This document shows, in pieces, positions 9,322 through 18,251 of a stretch of DNA of 64,000 nucleotides. Where the stretch lies: positions 32,039 through 96,038 of the forward strand of contig JAFDWZ010000004.1 of NCBI GenBank assembly GCA_018268195.1, written 5' to 3'. A model generated the notes under the pieces. That model was not told the origin of the DNA and did not search any database. It saw only the letters and a list, made by a program, of their open reading frames with translations. The position numbers and the translations under genes are program-made. Position 1 is the first letter of the stretch. Each line of letters opens with the position of its first letter. This stretch comes from Bacteroidota bacterium. Its GTDB lineage: Bacteria > Bacteroidota > Bacteroidia > AKYH767-A > OLB10.

Positions 9322-10038
9322 ATGAATATGGAAAAGAAAGTAGTTTACATCACAGGAGGAAGTAAGGGTATAGGAAAAGGGATTGCACAATATTTATTAA
9401 TTCATGGTTATAAGGTTGCAATAAGCAGCCGACATTTAAAATCCGCACAGGAAGCTGCAGAAAGTTTGAACGGGAATAAAGACGATATTTTGGCAATTCA
9501 ATCGGATGTATGCAAGGCTGATGATGAAAAAAATGCCATAAGAAAAATTACAGACACATGGGGCAGGCTGGATGTGTTGATAGCCAATGCGGGTGTAGGT
9601 CACTTTGCTCCCATAGAAGAGCTTACTGTTGAGCAGTGGAATGAAGTAATCAACACCAATGTAACAGGAGTTTTTCATAGTGTAAAAGCCTGTGTTGAGC
9701 AATTAAAGAAAACCAAAGGGTACATTATCACCATAGCAAGCCTTGCGGGAACTTATTTTTCAGAGAAAGGCACAGCCTATAATGCAAGTAAATTTGCAAT
9801 GGTAGGTTTTTCGCAGGCGCTGATGTTGGATTTACGTCAGCATGATGTTAAGGTTACTACCATTATGCCCGGCTCAGTAACCAGTTATTTCAACAATCAT
9901 ATTCCATCTGTTGAAGATGGATGGAAGATTCAGCCCGAAGACATAGGTGAGATAGTTTACGATCTTTTGAAAATGAATCCGCGTGTGTTGCCAAGCAAAA
10001 TAGAAGTGCGACCTGCAAAACCTCCTGTAAAGCGCTGA
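9322..10038 (+). CDS. Short-chain dehydrogenase/reductase (3-oxoacyl-ACP reductase-like)
   Basis: A 238-aa classical SDR. TGGSKGIG (residues 11-18) binds the cofactor, NAG lies at 89-91, and the catalytic S140, Y153 and K157 (TAYNASKFA) are all present. PGSVTSYF is the usual post-catalytic motif. It is an NAD(P)(H)-dependent oxidoreductase of unknown substrate. ATG codons at 9322 and 9328 are both possible starts. It may be cotranscribed with the MFS gene upstream. Confidence 0.9.
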   Translation: MNMEKKVVYITGGSKGIGKGIAQYLLIHGYKVAISSRHLKSAQEAAESLNGNKDDILAIQSDVCKADDEKNAIRKITDTWGRLDVLIANAGVGHFAPIEELTVEQWNEVINTNVTGVFHSVKACVEQLKKTKGYIITIASLAGTYFSEKGTAYNASKFAMVGFSQALMLDLRQHDVKVTTIMPGSVTSYFNNHIPSVEDGWKIQPEDIGEIVYDLLKMNPRVLPSKIEVRPAKPPVKR

Positions 10039-10118
10039 CATGATTTTTCTCAGCTAAAATCAGCTTGTTTTGGTGTGTGCAAATTAAAATATGACATTCA
10101 GATGGCAATGGGTCTTTG

Positions 10119-10126
10119 TACCTTTG
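10119..10126 (+). promoter_or_regulatory. Probable -7 element upstream of the DUF2249 gene
   Basis: TACCTTTG fits the Bacteroidota TAnnTTTG consensus 53 bases before the start codon at 10180. No convincing TTG is seen 19 bases upstream. Confidence 0.45.
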
Positions 10127-10179
10127 TGTGCGATAATTTTATCACAATTGGCAATTTTTAATTTAAAAGAATAAAGATT

Positions 10180-10932
10180 ATGAGTAGTACCATTAGCAAC
10201 GAAGAATTAGATGTTCGCGTATATGTTCCAATCAAACGACATGAAATGCTGATACAGATGTTTAAAGAACTACCTGTAGCGCATAGTTTTACTTTTATCA
10301 ACGATCATGACCCTATTCCACTTTACTATGAGTTTCGCTCCATTTATGGTGATGTAGTAGGATGGGAGTATCTGAACAAGGGCGGTCGCGAGTGGAAAGT
10401 AAAAGTTACCCGTACAGAAGAATCGCAGGGACGTGAGTTTACTGATATTTCAACTTTACTCGATTTGCGAAAAGCAGATAAGAAAGAATGGAAGCAGATA
10501 GTATTTCATCGTTACGGAATGATGGAGCAAGGCACTACGATGGAGCTTATTTCTAATGATGAGCTTTCAGAAATACATGGAATTTTTATGCAAAAGTTTG
10601 AAGGTAAACACAAATGGATTTACAAGAAAAGGGAGCATGGCGAATATGTAGTGCATGTTACCAAACAGGATAACAGCGGACTTGGTGACGAAGGTTACTC
10701 TGTAGTCAATACTTTTGATGTGCGACCTTATACACCTTCAGACCGTCATGAAATATTTTACAAAGCATTTGCTGATATTAAAACAGGAGAAGCATTTGAG
10801 TTTATAAACGACCATGATCCTAAGCCGCTCTATTATCAAATGGAAGCGGAGAGCAAAGAGCCTTTCAGATGGGAATATATTGAAAAAGGACCTGATGTGT
10901 GGAAGGTAAGAGTGATAAAGACAAAAGAGTAA
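10180..10932 (+). CDS. Triple DUF2249 (TusA-like fold) protein
   Basis: A 250-aa soluble protein made of three DUF2249-like repeats. Repeat 1 (about residues 10-84) and repeat 3 (about 180-250) are close copies: DVRVYVPIKRHEML and DVRPYTPSDRHEIF, then FINDHDPIPLYYEF and FINDHDPKPLYYQM, then GWEYLNKG and RWEYIEKG. The middle copy (about 92-165) is diverged: DLRKADKKEWKQIVF, then MELISNDELSEIHGIF, then KWIYKKREHGEYVVHVTK, having lost the NDHDP motif. DUF2249 domains often accompany nitric-oxide or haem-copper reductases and haemerythrins in denitrifiers; no such neighbours are seen here. Function unknown. Confidence 0.82.
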   Translation: MSSTISNEELDVRVYVPIKRHEMLIQMFKELPVAHSFTFINDHDPIPLYYEFRSIYGDVVGWEYLNKGGREWKVKVTRTEESQGREFTDISTLLDLRKADKKEWKQIVFHRYGMMEQGTTMELISNDELSEIHGIFMQKFEGKHKWIYKKREHGEYVVHVTKQDNSGLGDEGYSVVNTFDVRPYTPSDRHEIFYKAFADIKTGEAFEFINDHDPKPLYYQMEAESKEPFRWEYIEKGPDVWKVRVIKTKE

Positions 10933-10964
10933 TTACTCAACGCCAAGTTCCAGTTAGGAACATA

Positions 10965-11570
10965 TTATACCATCTCCGGTCTGTTATAAAATAAAGCAAG
11001 GCAGTCGTTTGATTTCTGCATTGATTTTATTACAGAAGGAAGTGGTTGAACATAAACTTCAGGATAATCTATCTCACCTAGAGCCGTGCGAATGGGATAT
11101 GCCAATTTTTCTGTTTCAATTGAAAACTGAGAGTCAATACCCGGTTTGTTTCCACGAGGATCCAAGCGAAACCATCCTTTATCTTTCAGAAAAGCAGCAA
11201 TGAGCCCATGCAGTGCAAACCCTGAATCAATAGTGCCTTTGCGTAACACACGCTGATAACAAAAACCTGCTGGAATACCCATGCCACGAAGTAATGTTGC
11301 AAGCAAATGCGATTTGGCAAAACAAATTCCTTCGCCCTTACTCAAGGTATCTTCGGCACTGATGGTAATGGTTTTACTTTGTATGTCAAAAGAGTGTGTT
11401 ATTTTATCTCTTACAAACTCAAATGCTGTTTTTGCACGCTGCTCATCAGTGGATGCATGTGATTTTATATCATTGATTTGCTGTTGAACTAATGGAGTGT
11501 TAAACTCAATTACAGAAGGTACTTCCTTGAGGTAATCCTGCAGATGTTCAGATTCAATTTTTAATTCCAT
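10965..11570 (-). CDS. Transglutaminase-like domain protein
   Basis: A 201-aa cytosolic protein of the transglutaminase-like superfamily. The Cys-His-Asp triad is visible as C83 in KGEGICFAKSHLLATLLR, H121 in FALHGLI and D137 in RLDPRGN. Members of this size act as Cys peptidases or amidohydrolases, or have unknown roles. It has no signal peptide. It converges with the DUF2249 gene and diverges from the DUF2269 gene. The fold is secure; the reaction is not. Confidence 0.85.
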   Translation of the reverse strand: MELKIESEHLQDYLKEVPSVIEFNTPLVQQQINDIKSHASTDEQRAKTAFEFVRDKITHSFDIQSKTITISAEDTLSKGEGICFAKSHLLATLLRGMGIPAGFCYQRVLRKGTIDSGFALHGLIAAFLKDKGWFRLDPRGNKPGIDSQFSIETEKLAYPIRTALGEIDYPEVYVQPLPSVIKSMQKSNDCLALFYNRPEMV

Positions 11571-11715
11571 GCTCTGAAAATATTTATTTCGATAATGAAA
11601 GTATTAAATTATTATAAGGGAGAACAGTTGTCAGACAAATAAAGTTTTATAAACAAATCGGAAGACAAAAGTTTATTTTGACGGAATAATTACAATGCAA
11701 TAAAATACTTTCGCA

Positions 11716-11744
11716 TTTGCAAAATGTAAGAAGAGCTACTTTTG
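11716..11744 (+). promoter_or_regulatory. Probable promoter upstream of the DUF2269 gene
   Basis: TTTG at 11716-11719 and TACTTTTG at 11737-11744 are spaced 17 bases apart, slightly short of the optimum. The ATG at 11773 lies 28 bases downstream. Confidence 0.5.
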
Positions 11745-11772
11745 TAATGCTGATGAAGGAGATAAAAACAAT

Positions 11773-12228
11773 ATGACAGAATTATACAGAGCGTTAGTTG
11801 TTATTCATGTGCTTTCAGCCATTCTTGGTTTAGGTCCCGGCTTTGTGATGATATATGTGGTTACACGCGCTACTAACATGACAGAGTTGCGACATGCTTA
11901 CCTCATCAGAAACAGGTTACACAGTTTTGTGATAGTAGGCGGGACGTTGCTTATTCTTTCCGGACTTGCAATGGGCTTCCTTACTCCTTATCTGTTTTCA
12001 GCATTCTGGTATGTAACGGCACTCGTACTTTTTTTAATTGCATTAGCTTTTGGTCCTTTAGTTCTTTCGCCACGCTCAAAGCCTATCAAGGAGTTGCTGA
12101 AAAATCATCAAGGCGAAAATATTCCTGAAGCATATTATCCTCTTGCTAAGAAATTATTTTTTTACGAGCGCATTGAAAATGTAATTTTCATAGTTATTAT
12201 TATGCTCATGGTGCTGAAGCCATTTTAA
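11773..12228 (+). CDS. DUF2269-family integral membrane protein
   Basis: A 151-aa protein with four predicted membrane helices: ALVVIHVLSAILGLGPGFVM near the N terminus, one at about residues 54-75, one at about 80-100 and one at the C terminus ending LKPF. The early His in the first helix and the four-helix layout fit DUF2269, a membrane family of unknown function. It has its own promoter and no close partner. The downstream 130 bases hold two REP-like palindromes. Confidence 0.72.
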   Translation: MTELYRALVVIHVLSAILGLGPGFVMIYVVTRATNMTELRHAYLIRNRLHSFVIVGGTLLILSGLAMGFLTPYLFSAFWYVTALVLFLIALAFGPLVLSPRSKPIKELLKNHQGENIPEAYYPLAKKLFFYERIENVIFIVIIMLMVLKPF

Positions 12229-12293
12229 GAATAGAATTATTCAGAAGGAAAATCAAGATGTATTGTCAATATTTCACGAACACCCAATCAATA

Positions 12294-12306
12294 GCTCCGT
12301 AAGAGT
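12294..12306. repeat. REP-like imperfect palindrome upstream of the RAYT
   Basis: GCTCCGTAAGAGT is a degenerate copy of the better palindrome at 12328. It lies in the 130-base gap before the transposase. Confidence 0.55.
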
Positions 12307-12327
12307 GAAAAGTTAATAACCTCAACA

Positions 12328-12340
12328 GCTCCGTAGGAGC
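12328..12340. repeat. REP-like palindrome upstream of the RAYT
   Basis: GCTCC-GTA-GGAGC is a perfect 5-base inverted repeat with a 3-base loop, 20 bases before the transposase start. It has the same arms as two copies at the other end of the gene. Confidence 0.7.
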
Positions 12341-12360
12341 GAGACAACAAACAACAATCC

Positions 12361-12839
12361 ATGGCTAATACCTACACCCAATTATACACCCATGTGGTTT
12401 TTGCCGTAAAAGGCAGAGCCAATCTCCTTTCCACAGTATGGAAGGAAAAATTCTATCAATACATCAGCGGAATCGTGTCCAATAAAATCAAAAATTAATG
12501 ATAATAAATGGCATGCCAGACCACATACACATTCTTTTAGGGTTAAAACCTGATTGCAACCTTTCGGATTTAGTACGAGATATAAAGGCCAATTCATCCA
12601 AATGGATTAATGAAAATAAATTTGTTCAGGGTAAATTTGAATGGCAAACAGGTTTTGGAGCATTTACAGTAGGGTACTCTCAGGTACAGACGGTGGTGAA
12701 TTATATTCTGAATCAAGAAGAACATCATAAGAGGAAAACATTCATGGATGAATACATAGAGTTTTTGAAAGCATATAGTATTGATTTCAAACCTGAATAT
12801 CTATTTGAGGATTTTGGTGACGCTCCTCCGGAGCTTTGA
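12361..12839 (+). pseudogene. REP-associated tyrosine (Y1, IS200-like) transposase, frameshifted
   Basis: A RAYT/TnpA-REP transposase split in two frames. Frame 1 opens with ATG at 12361 and encodes MANTYTQLYTHVVFAVKGRA and on to SNKIKN, then stops at 12496-12498. The remainder continues in another frame from 12498 to 12839: INGMPDHIHILLGLKP carries the HUH metal motif (HIH), SDLVRDIKANSSKWI follows, and VVNYILNQEEHHK carries the probable nucleophilic Tyr. Compared with intact relatives a few codons are missing at the junction, so a small out-of-frame deletion is likely. The last codons (APPEL) are written by a REP palindrome. Known family role: single-strand transposition or dispersal of REP elements. 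It is probably inactive unless ribosomes reinitiate at the overlapping TAATG. Confidence 0.82.
12822..12834. repeat. REP-like palindrome overlapping the transposase 3' end
   Basis: GCTCC-TCC-GGAGC is a perfect 5-base stem with a 3-base loop. It lies inside the last codons of the RAYT reading frame, just before its stop. Confidence 0.7.
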
Positions 12840-12871
12840 AAAAAAATGATGATAATAGCTATTGAAGTGGC

Positions 12872-12884
12872 GCTCCTCCGGAGC
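12872..12884. repeat. REP-like palindrome downstream of the RAYT
   Basis: A second exact GCTCC-TCC-GGAGC copy, 50 bases after the first; both share the GACG/GGCG-type context CGCTCCTCCGGAGC. Confidence 0.7.
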
Positions 12885-13051
12885 ATGCATAATAAGAATA
12901 ATATACTTCCGGCTTGGTATAATGTTAATAGCGGTATAGCTGTGACTGGTTAATATCAGTAAATTCGGGTACATAGCTAAAAGATAAATCCTTTGTTGAC
13001 CTTGACAATTTACCTGACGAGTACGTTTAAGCTTGGGAAATCATCTTCTCT

Positions 13052-13723
13052 CTATTTCTTCGGCCCTGCAAAATCTTTCAGGTAGAATGGCTCAAAGTAG
13101 GCAATGTCTTCAAACTGCTTTTGCTGATATTTTTGATATGCTAATGATATGAGACCGGTTGCTGAAAGATTAAACTCTTCTGCAAACAGGGCATTATGAT
13201 TATTGCAAATTTCTCTGAATTTAGCACTCCCGTTTCCAAAAAAACTAATTTTTTTATTCTTTAATTCTTCTTCAAGAAAATTGCTTTCCAGAATTACGGC
13301 CTCCACAGGCTTGATGTATTCCATGTTATGGTTGAATAATGCAGTATAAACTTCCATTCTTCTGGCATCCAGCATCGGACAAAAAAGATCGCAGCCTGAA
13401 TTGGTGTCCATAAAAATCGCAGTCATACTTTCTAACGTAGGTACAGCAATCAGTGGTTTGTCAAGTGCATAACACAACCCCTTGGCAGTAGCTGCGCCAA
13501 TGCGCAAACCGGTGTATGACCCGGGGCCGCAACTTACAGCAATAGCATCTAGTTCCTGATAAGGCATTTTGATGGAAGCGAGTATTTCATCAATAAAAAC
13601 AGAAAGCAGTGATGCATGCGCGCGGCTGTTGTGCGACTCTTTAAGAGCTAAAATATTCTTGTCGGAAGCAACACACACCGAGCAACTATCCGTTGCGGTT
13701 TCAATACAAAGTATTAAAGACAC
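13052..13723 (-). CDS. tsaB: tRNA threonylcarbamoyladenosine biosynthesis protein TsaB
   Basis: A 223-aa ASKHA-fold protein. ILCIETATDSCSVCVA is the N-terminal strand pair, SRAHASLLSVFIDEIL carries the family His, and AVSCGPGSYTGLRIGAATA is the diagnostic TsaB signature (about residues 64-82). TsaB pairs with TsaD and TsaE to make the universal t6A37 modification of ANN-decoding tRNAs. It is the last gene of a minus-strand run, 2 bases after the efflux adaptor gene. The identification is secure. Confidence 0.93.
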   Translation of the reverse strand: MSLILCIETATDSCSVCVASDKNILALKESHNSRAHASLLSVFIDEILASIKMPYQELDAIAVSCGPGSYTGLRIGAATAKGLCYALDKPLIAVPTLESMTAIFMDTNSGCDLFCPMLDARRMEVYTALFNHNMEYIKPVEAVILESNFLEEELKNKKISFFGNGSAKFREICNNHNALFAEEFNLSATGLISLAYQKYQQKQFEDIAYFEPFYLKDFAGPKK

Positions 13724-13725
13724 AA

Positions 13726-15099
13726 TTAATTTGTTTTCTCTTCTTTGAATAACTGATCGCGGCTTACCACTTTTATTTTGTCGCCATCTTTCAGTTTTTT
13801 AGACACAGCCTGATATGGGTCGGTAATTACTTCATCACCCACTTTGAGTCCATCCGTAATTTCCATGTAGTTGACATCTTGAATACCGGTTTTTACAACA
13901 CGCATTCTAGCCACACCATTTTCATTTACAAAAACAACTTCTTTAACAGGAGTATTAGCATTACTTTCGGGTTCCAGCTGTTCTACAGTTCCGTCATCAT
14001 GTTTGCGCGCTACTTGTTTGCTCGATCTATGAATAGTTGTATCGCGTGTGGTAACGGCTTTTATAGGTGCTGCAATAACGTTTGATACTTTCTTGGTTTG
14101 AATATCTACCGTTGCCGACATTCCCGGTCTGAAAGGAGAATACTCCTGATGATCGGAAGGAATCAAATCAGAATAGGACTCACGCAGAATACGGATTTTT
14201 ACTGCAAAGTTCGTAACGTTTTCTGTTCCTGTAGCTGTTTCATTGGGCGAATTGGCAATTTCTGTAACAATACCTTTAAACTTTCGAGGGCTGTAAGCAT
14301 CAATTTCTACCAGTGCAGTATCTTTCAAATGAATTCTGATAATATCATTTTCGCCAACATCAGCTTTTACTTCCATTTCCTGAAGGTTTGAAATGCGCAG
14401 AATTTCTGTTCCATCCGTAAAACTGGTTCCAGCTACACGTTCACCTTTCTTTCGGCTTATTTTAGAAATGGTTCCATCAACAGGAGCAAATATGTCTGTT
14501 TTATTCAGATTTTCTTTTGCTTCACGTACCGATGCACTTCCGCTTTTCACATTAAACTGTGCTCCTGAAACACCTTGTTGTGCAGCCTGAACTTCTGCTT
14601 TGGCAACTTCGTAAGCCGATTTAATAATTTCCCAATCGGAGGCACTGATTACTTTCTCCTCATACATTTTTTTATTTCGCTGATAGGCGGTTTCAGCTTT
14701 CAACATCTGACTTTGTGCTTGCTCCAATCTAGCTTTGCTACTTTCAAAACTTGCCTTGGTTGAGTTAAGTCCTGCAACGGCTCTGTCTAATGACGAAATA
14801 TATATTTCAGGATTTATTTTACATAATAATTGACCTTTTTTTACCACTTCTCCTTCTTTTACCAGCATTTCCACAATTTCTCCTGATACATCAGAGCTTA
14901 ACTTAACTTCTACTTCAGGTTGTACTTTTCCGCTTGCCGAAACCGTTTCGGTGATAGTCTGCAGTGATACTTTATCCGTACTTACTTTTGTTGAATCTTC
15001 ATCACCAAACCATCCTGCTTTTTTGCCAATGACCAGAATAACAACTACAACTCCTACTGCTATCAGTATATTTCTTAATAAGTGATTTTTCTTTTTCAT
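13726..15099 (-). CDS. Efflux periplasmic adaptor subunit (HlyD/MacA type)
   Basis: A 457-aa membrane-fusion protein. One N-terminal membrane segment (ILIAVGVVVVILVIG, about residues 11-25) anchors it in the inner membrane. The split lipoyl domain is seen at VKLSSDVSGEIVEMLVKEGE and again after FAPVDGTISKISRKKGERV, with a long alpha-helical hairpin between (about residues 95-205). Beta-barrel and membrane-proximal domains follow. The layout with DGTISK.. and late GLKVGDEVITDP fits MacA-like adaptors that serve ABC exporters. The TolC-family gene lies just upstream in the same operon; the inner-membrane pump gene is not in the window. Confidence 0.88.
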   Translation of the reverse strand: MKKKNHLLRNILIAVGVVVVILVIGKKAGWFGDEDSTKVSTDKVSLQTITETVSASGKVQPEVEVKLSSDVSGEIVEMLVKEGEVVKKGQLLCKINPEIYISSLDRAVAGLNSTKASFESSKARLEQAQSQMLKAETAYQRNKKMYEEKVISASDWEIIKSAYEVAKAEVQAAQQGVSGAQFNVKSGSASVREAKENLNKTDIFAPVDGTISKISRKKGERVAGTSFTDGTEILRISNLQEMEVKADVGENDIIRIHLKDTALVEIDAYSPRKFKGIVTEIANSPNETATGTENVTNFAVKIRILRESYSDLIPSDHQEYSPFRPGMSATVDIQTKKVSNVIAAPIKAVTTRDTTIHRSSKQVARKHDDGTVEQLEPESNANTPVKEVVFVNENGVARMRVVKTGIQDVNYMEITDGLKVGDEVITDPYQAVSKKLKDGDKIKVVSRDQLFKEEKTN

Positions 15100-15107
15100 A
15101 ATTTTTT

Positions 15108-16526
15108 TTAGAACGATAATGGTTTTCCAAGATAGAAATCGAGTACTTTAAGTTTTAATATCATCTCATATTTCGACTGTAACAAATCTGATTGTGCTTT
15201 GGTAAGATTGTTACGTGCGTTGATATAATCTAGGCTGTTCAGCAAACCTGCATTGTATTTTTTCTCAGTATATGTAAATGCCTTTTGTTGCGCATCATTG
15301 GTCTTAGTTGCTGCATTATATTTATTGATAGCGGCAACAGCATCGGCATGTGCAGTGCGGATTGTTTTGTAAGTTTCGTTTTTTACCTGTAATGCATTCA
15401 GTTTTGCATTTTCAAAACTCAACTTCGAGCGTTTGATATTCGAATTTACAGACCAACTGTTGAAGATTGGAATAGAAAGACTGATACCAAAGGATTTTCC
15501 GAAATTATTACTGAACTGTTTGTCGTAAGGAGTGTCTTTGTACTTATAAGAATAAACAGGTTGAAAGACTTCTTCGCCAGAAGCGGTAAGCGCCCCTGTA
15601 GGCATGTAGCCGATAAAGGAGGGTGCCCCGTCAAGTGTTGAAGCCTGATTAGAAAAATTTGTAGAGAGCGAACCGAATGCTGAAAGTTGCGGATATCTTC
15701 CGCCTCGTGCTATGTTCAATGCATGATGTGCACTGGTAATTCTAAAGTCTGCCGCTTTTATTTCAGGTAATATTTTCAGCGCCTGACTGTAAATTGCATC
15801 GGCACTTAGTACGGAAGATTCACTGGATGGAATTTCTACAATAGGTTTCTCGATTTCAATATCACTTACCGAATCAAGTTGCATTAGTTGTATGAGCGAA
15901 ATTTTTGAATTGGTAAGTAAATTTTCTGCTGCAATTTTATTATATTCTTCTGTTGATAGCAGTGCTTCTGCATCCAGCAGCGAGCCTTCGGCAAGTAATT
16001 CATTTTCTACTAAAAGTCGGGTTCGATTTCTTTCAGTAGTCACGGCATCAATTCTGTCGTTGGTGGCTTGCAATTGTTCTTTGTAATATAAAATCTGAAG
16101 ATAGGTAGTTGCTACGGCAAGTGCTATATCGTTTTGTGATTTCAGGGCATCTTGTTTACTTGCATTCATATCGCTGATGCTCTTCTTGTAGCTATTTTGA
16201 ATGCCGAAACCTTGAAAGATAGGAAGACTCGCATTGAGCGAAGCTGAACCAGACTGAAAAGTTTTATCAGTATAACTGTAGCTGGTGGGGTCGAGGCTAC
16301 GACCGAAATTGTAATTCACACCCGTACTTCCGTTGATAGAAGGGAAGAAGCTTGCAAAATTTTGATTGCGTGTTGCTTCTGCCATCTGTGCGGCTATAAC
16401 TGACTGCTGCACTCCGATGTTATGATTCAAAGCATAATCAATACACTCTTTCAGTGACCACACTTTCTGACCAAACCCTGCAACAGGTACACAGGCTAAG
16501 AAAAATAAGAGGATGCGATAAACCAT
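15108..16526 (-). CDS. TolC-family outer-membrane efflux protein
   Basis: A 472-aa outer-membrane factor. A signal peptide (RILLFFLACVPVAGFGQ) precedes WSLKECIDYALNHNIGVQQS, the usual opening of Bacteroidota TolC proteins. Two long coiled-coil repeats follow; the second ends KAQSDLLQSKYEMILKLKVLDFYLGKPL. By family knowledge it forms the trimeric outer-membrane duct for efflux or secretion. It is first in a three-gene minus-strand operon with the adaptor (8 bases later) and tsaB. Confidence 0.9.
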   Translation of the reverse strand: MVYRILLFFLACVPVAGFGQKVWSLKECIDYALNHNIGVQQSVIAAQMAEATRNQNFASFFPSINGSTGVNYNFGRSLDPTSYSYTDKTFQSGSASLNASLPIFQGFGIQNSYKKSISDMNASKQDALKSQNDIALAVATTYLQILYYKEQLQATNDRIDAVTTERNRTRLLVENELLAEGSLLDAEALLSTEEYNKIAAENLLTNSKISLIQLMQLDSVSDIEIEKPIVEIPSSESSVLSADAIYSQALKILPEIKAADFRITSAHHALNIARGGRYPQLSAFGSLSTNFSNQASTLDGAPSFIGYMPTGALTASGEEVFQPVYSYKYKDTPYDKQFSNNFGKSFGISLSIPIFNSWSVNSNIKRSKLSFENAKLNALQVKNETYKTIRTAHADAVAAINKYNAATKTNDAQQKAFTYTEKKYNAGLLNSLDYINARNNLTKAQSDLLQSKYEMILKLKVLDFYLGKPLSF

Positions 16527-16886
16527 GATGTTGTTTTGTTGTACAGCAGGCGAAATTAAACAATGTTTTTATTCAAGTTTTGTCTTTTGGCAGGATGAAT
16601 TCAACAACTTAATATAGTTAACATAATTTAACAAAACGCGAATTCCGATGATACATTGCTGGTAGCTATAAATAGAAATTATTTTTAGTCGTATTTTGGT
16701 CTGCAGATGGTGTTTTTTTCAGACAATATCTGTAGTCAAAAGTTAAGGCTTCATCGCTGCAAAAGAATGATAATAGGTGTTGACAGAAATACTTTAAAAT
16801 CTGAATATTTAAACCGGGTATAATATTCGTGCTTTACTTCTTAAAAATGGTTAATCTTTCTTATTTTCGCGCTTCATTTCAATAAA
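16527..16886. other. Divergent intergenic region between tolC-like gene and ffh
   Basis: 360 bases without a reading frame of note. It must hold the promoters of both divergent operons. TATTTTCG at 16862-16869, a one-base variant of the -7 consensus, lies 17 bases before the ffh start; I found no other firm element and no RNA gene. Confidence 0.45.
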
Positions 16887-18218
16887 ATGTTTGAGAATTT
16901 AAGTGATAAACTCGAGAAAGCGTTTAAGAACCTGAAAGGGCAGGGAAAGATCACAGAGATAAATGTGGCCGAAACGCTTAAAGAAGTTAGAAGAGCACTG
17001 CTCGATGCTGACGTTAATTATAAAGTTGCTAAACAGTTTACCGATACAATTAAAGAAAAAGCTTTAGGTCAGAATGTACTTACAGCAGTATCGCCCGGAC
17101 AGTTGCTTGTGAAAATTGCCCATGATGAGCTATCAGCACTTATGGGTGGACAGGCAGAAGAGTTGAAACTGAAAGGTAATCCTACAGTAATTCTGATGTC
17201 GGGATTGCAAGGTTCCGGAAAAACTACTCTGTCGGGTAAGTTGGCCAACTTCCTCAAAACTAAAAAAGGAAAAAACCCTTTACTCGTTGCTTGTGATGTA
17301 TATCGTCCTGCAGCTATTGATCAGCTTAAAGTTTTAGCCGAGCAGATTGGAGTAGATGTTTATACCGAACCTGAAAATAAAAATCCTGTTGCTATAGCGC
17401 AGAATGCCATAAAAGAAGCGAAGCTTAAAGGCAACAGTGTGGTTGTGGTGGATACTGCCGGACGTTTGGCTATTGACGAGCAGATGATGAATGAAATTGC
17501 TGCTATCAAGAAAGCGATTTCTCCTGAGGAGATTTTGTGTGTGGTGGATAGTATGACCGGTCAGGATGCAGTAAACACTGCCAAAGCATTTAACGACAGA
17601 TTGGATTTTGATGGAGTGGTGCTCACCAAATTGGATGGTGATACCAGAGGTGGTGCAGCGTTGTCAATTAAATCCGTTGTAAACAAACCTATCAAGTTTG
17701 TTGGTACTGGTGAGAAGATGGATGCACTTGACGTTTTTCATCCCGAAAGGATGGCCGACCGTATCCTTGGTATGGGCGACATTGTTACACTAGTAGAAAA
17801 AGCGCAGGAGCAGTTTGACGAAAAACAAGCAGCCGAGCTTCAAAAGAAGTTTGCAAAAAATCAGTTTAACTTCAACGACTTTCTCGGTCAGCTGCAGCAG
17901 ATTAAAAAAATGGGCAACATCAAAGACCTTGTTTCCATGATTCCCGGTGTTGGAAAAGCAGTGAAAGATATGGATATTGATAACGATGCCTTCAAGAGTA
18001 TTGAAGCAATCATTCAATCTATGACTCCTTCCGAACGCACCAACCCCGACCTTATTAACGGCAATAGAAAAAAGAGAATTGCCTCCGGCAGCGGCACTTC
18101 TGTTCCCGAAGTAAATAAACTCATCAAGCAGTTTGAAGATATGCGCAAGATGATGAAAATGATGACGGCAGGCAACATGAAAAACATGATGCGCAATATG
18201 CCCGGCATGAGAAGATAA
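16887..18218 (+). CDS. ffh: Signal recognition particle protein Ffh
   Basis: A 443-aa SRP54 GTPase. The N domain is residues 1 to about 85. The G domain has the P-loop GLQGSGKTTLSGKLA, DTAGRL (G3) and TKLDGD (G4). The methionine-rich M domain, from about 325 to the end, has the SRP RNA-binding helix-turn-helix (ERTNPDLINGNRKKRIASGS) and ends MKNMMRNMPGMRR. It recognises signal sequences on nascent chains and docks with FtsY. folD and argS follow in the same direction with short gaps, so a housekeeping operon is likely. Confidence 0.96.
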   Translation: MFENLSDKLEKAFKNLKGQGKITEINVAETLKEVRRALLDADVNYKVAKQFTDTIKEKALGQNVLTAVSPGQLLVKIAHDELSALMGGQAEELKLKGNPTVILMSGLQGSGKTTLSGKLANFLKTKKGKNPLLVACDVYRPAAIDQLKVLAEQIGVDVYTEPENKNPVAIAQNAIKEAKLKGNSVVVVDTAGRLAIDEQMMNEIAAIKKAISPEEILCVVDSMTGQDAVNTAKAFNDRLDFDGVVLTKLDGDTRGGAALSIKSVVNKPIKFVGTGEKMDALDVFHPERMADRILGMGDIVTLVEKAQEQFDEKQAAELQKKFAKNQFNFNDFLGQLQQIKKMGNIKDLVSMIPGVGKAVKDMDIDNDAFKSIEAIIQSMTPSERTNPDLINGNRKKRIASGSGTSVPEVNKLIKQFEDMRKMMKMMTAGNMKNMMRNMPGMRR

Positions 18219-18251
18219 ATCTGACTAACTTTTTTTATAAGCACCATCACA

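Noticed and set aside
10947..10961. GTTCC-AGTTA-GGAAC hairpin as a terminator between the DUF2249 and transglutaminase-like genes
   Set aside because: The stem is only five pairs and no T-run follows on either strand.
12382..12597. 71-aa minus-strand frame inside the RAYT
   Set aside because: It is a shadow of the transposase coding strand, which matches a known family in two frames.
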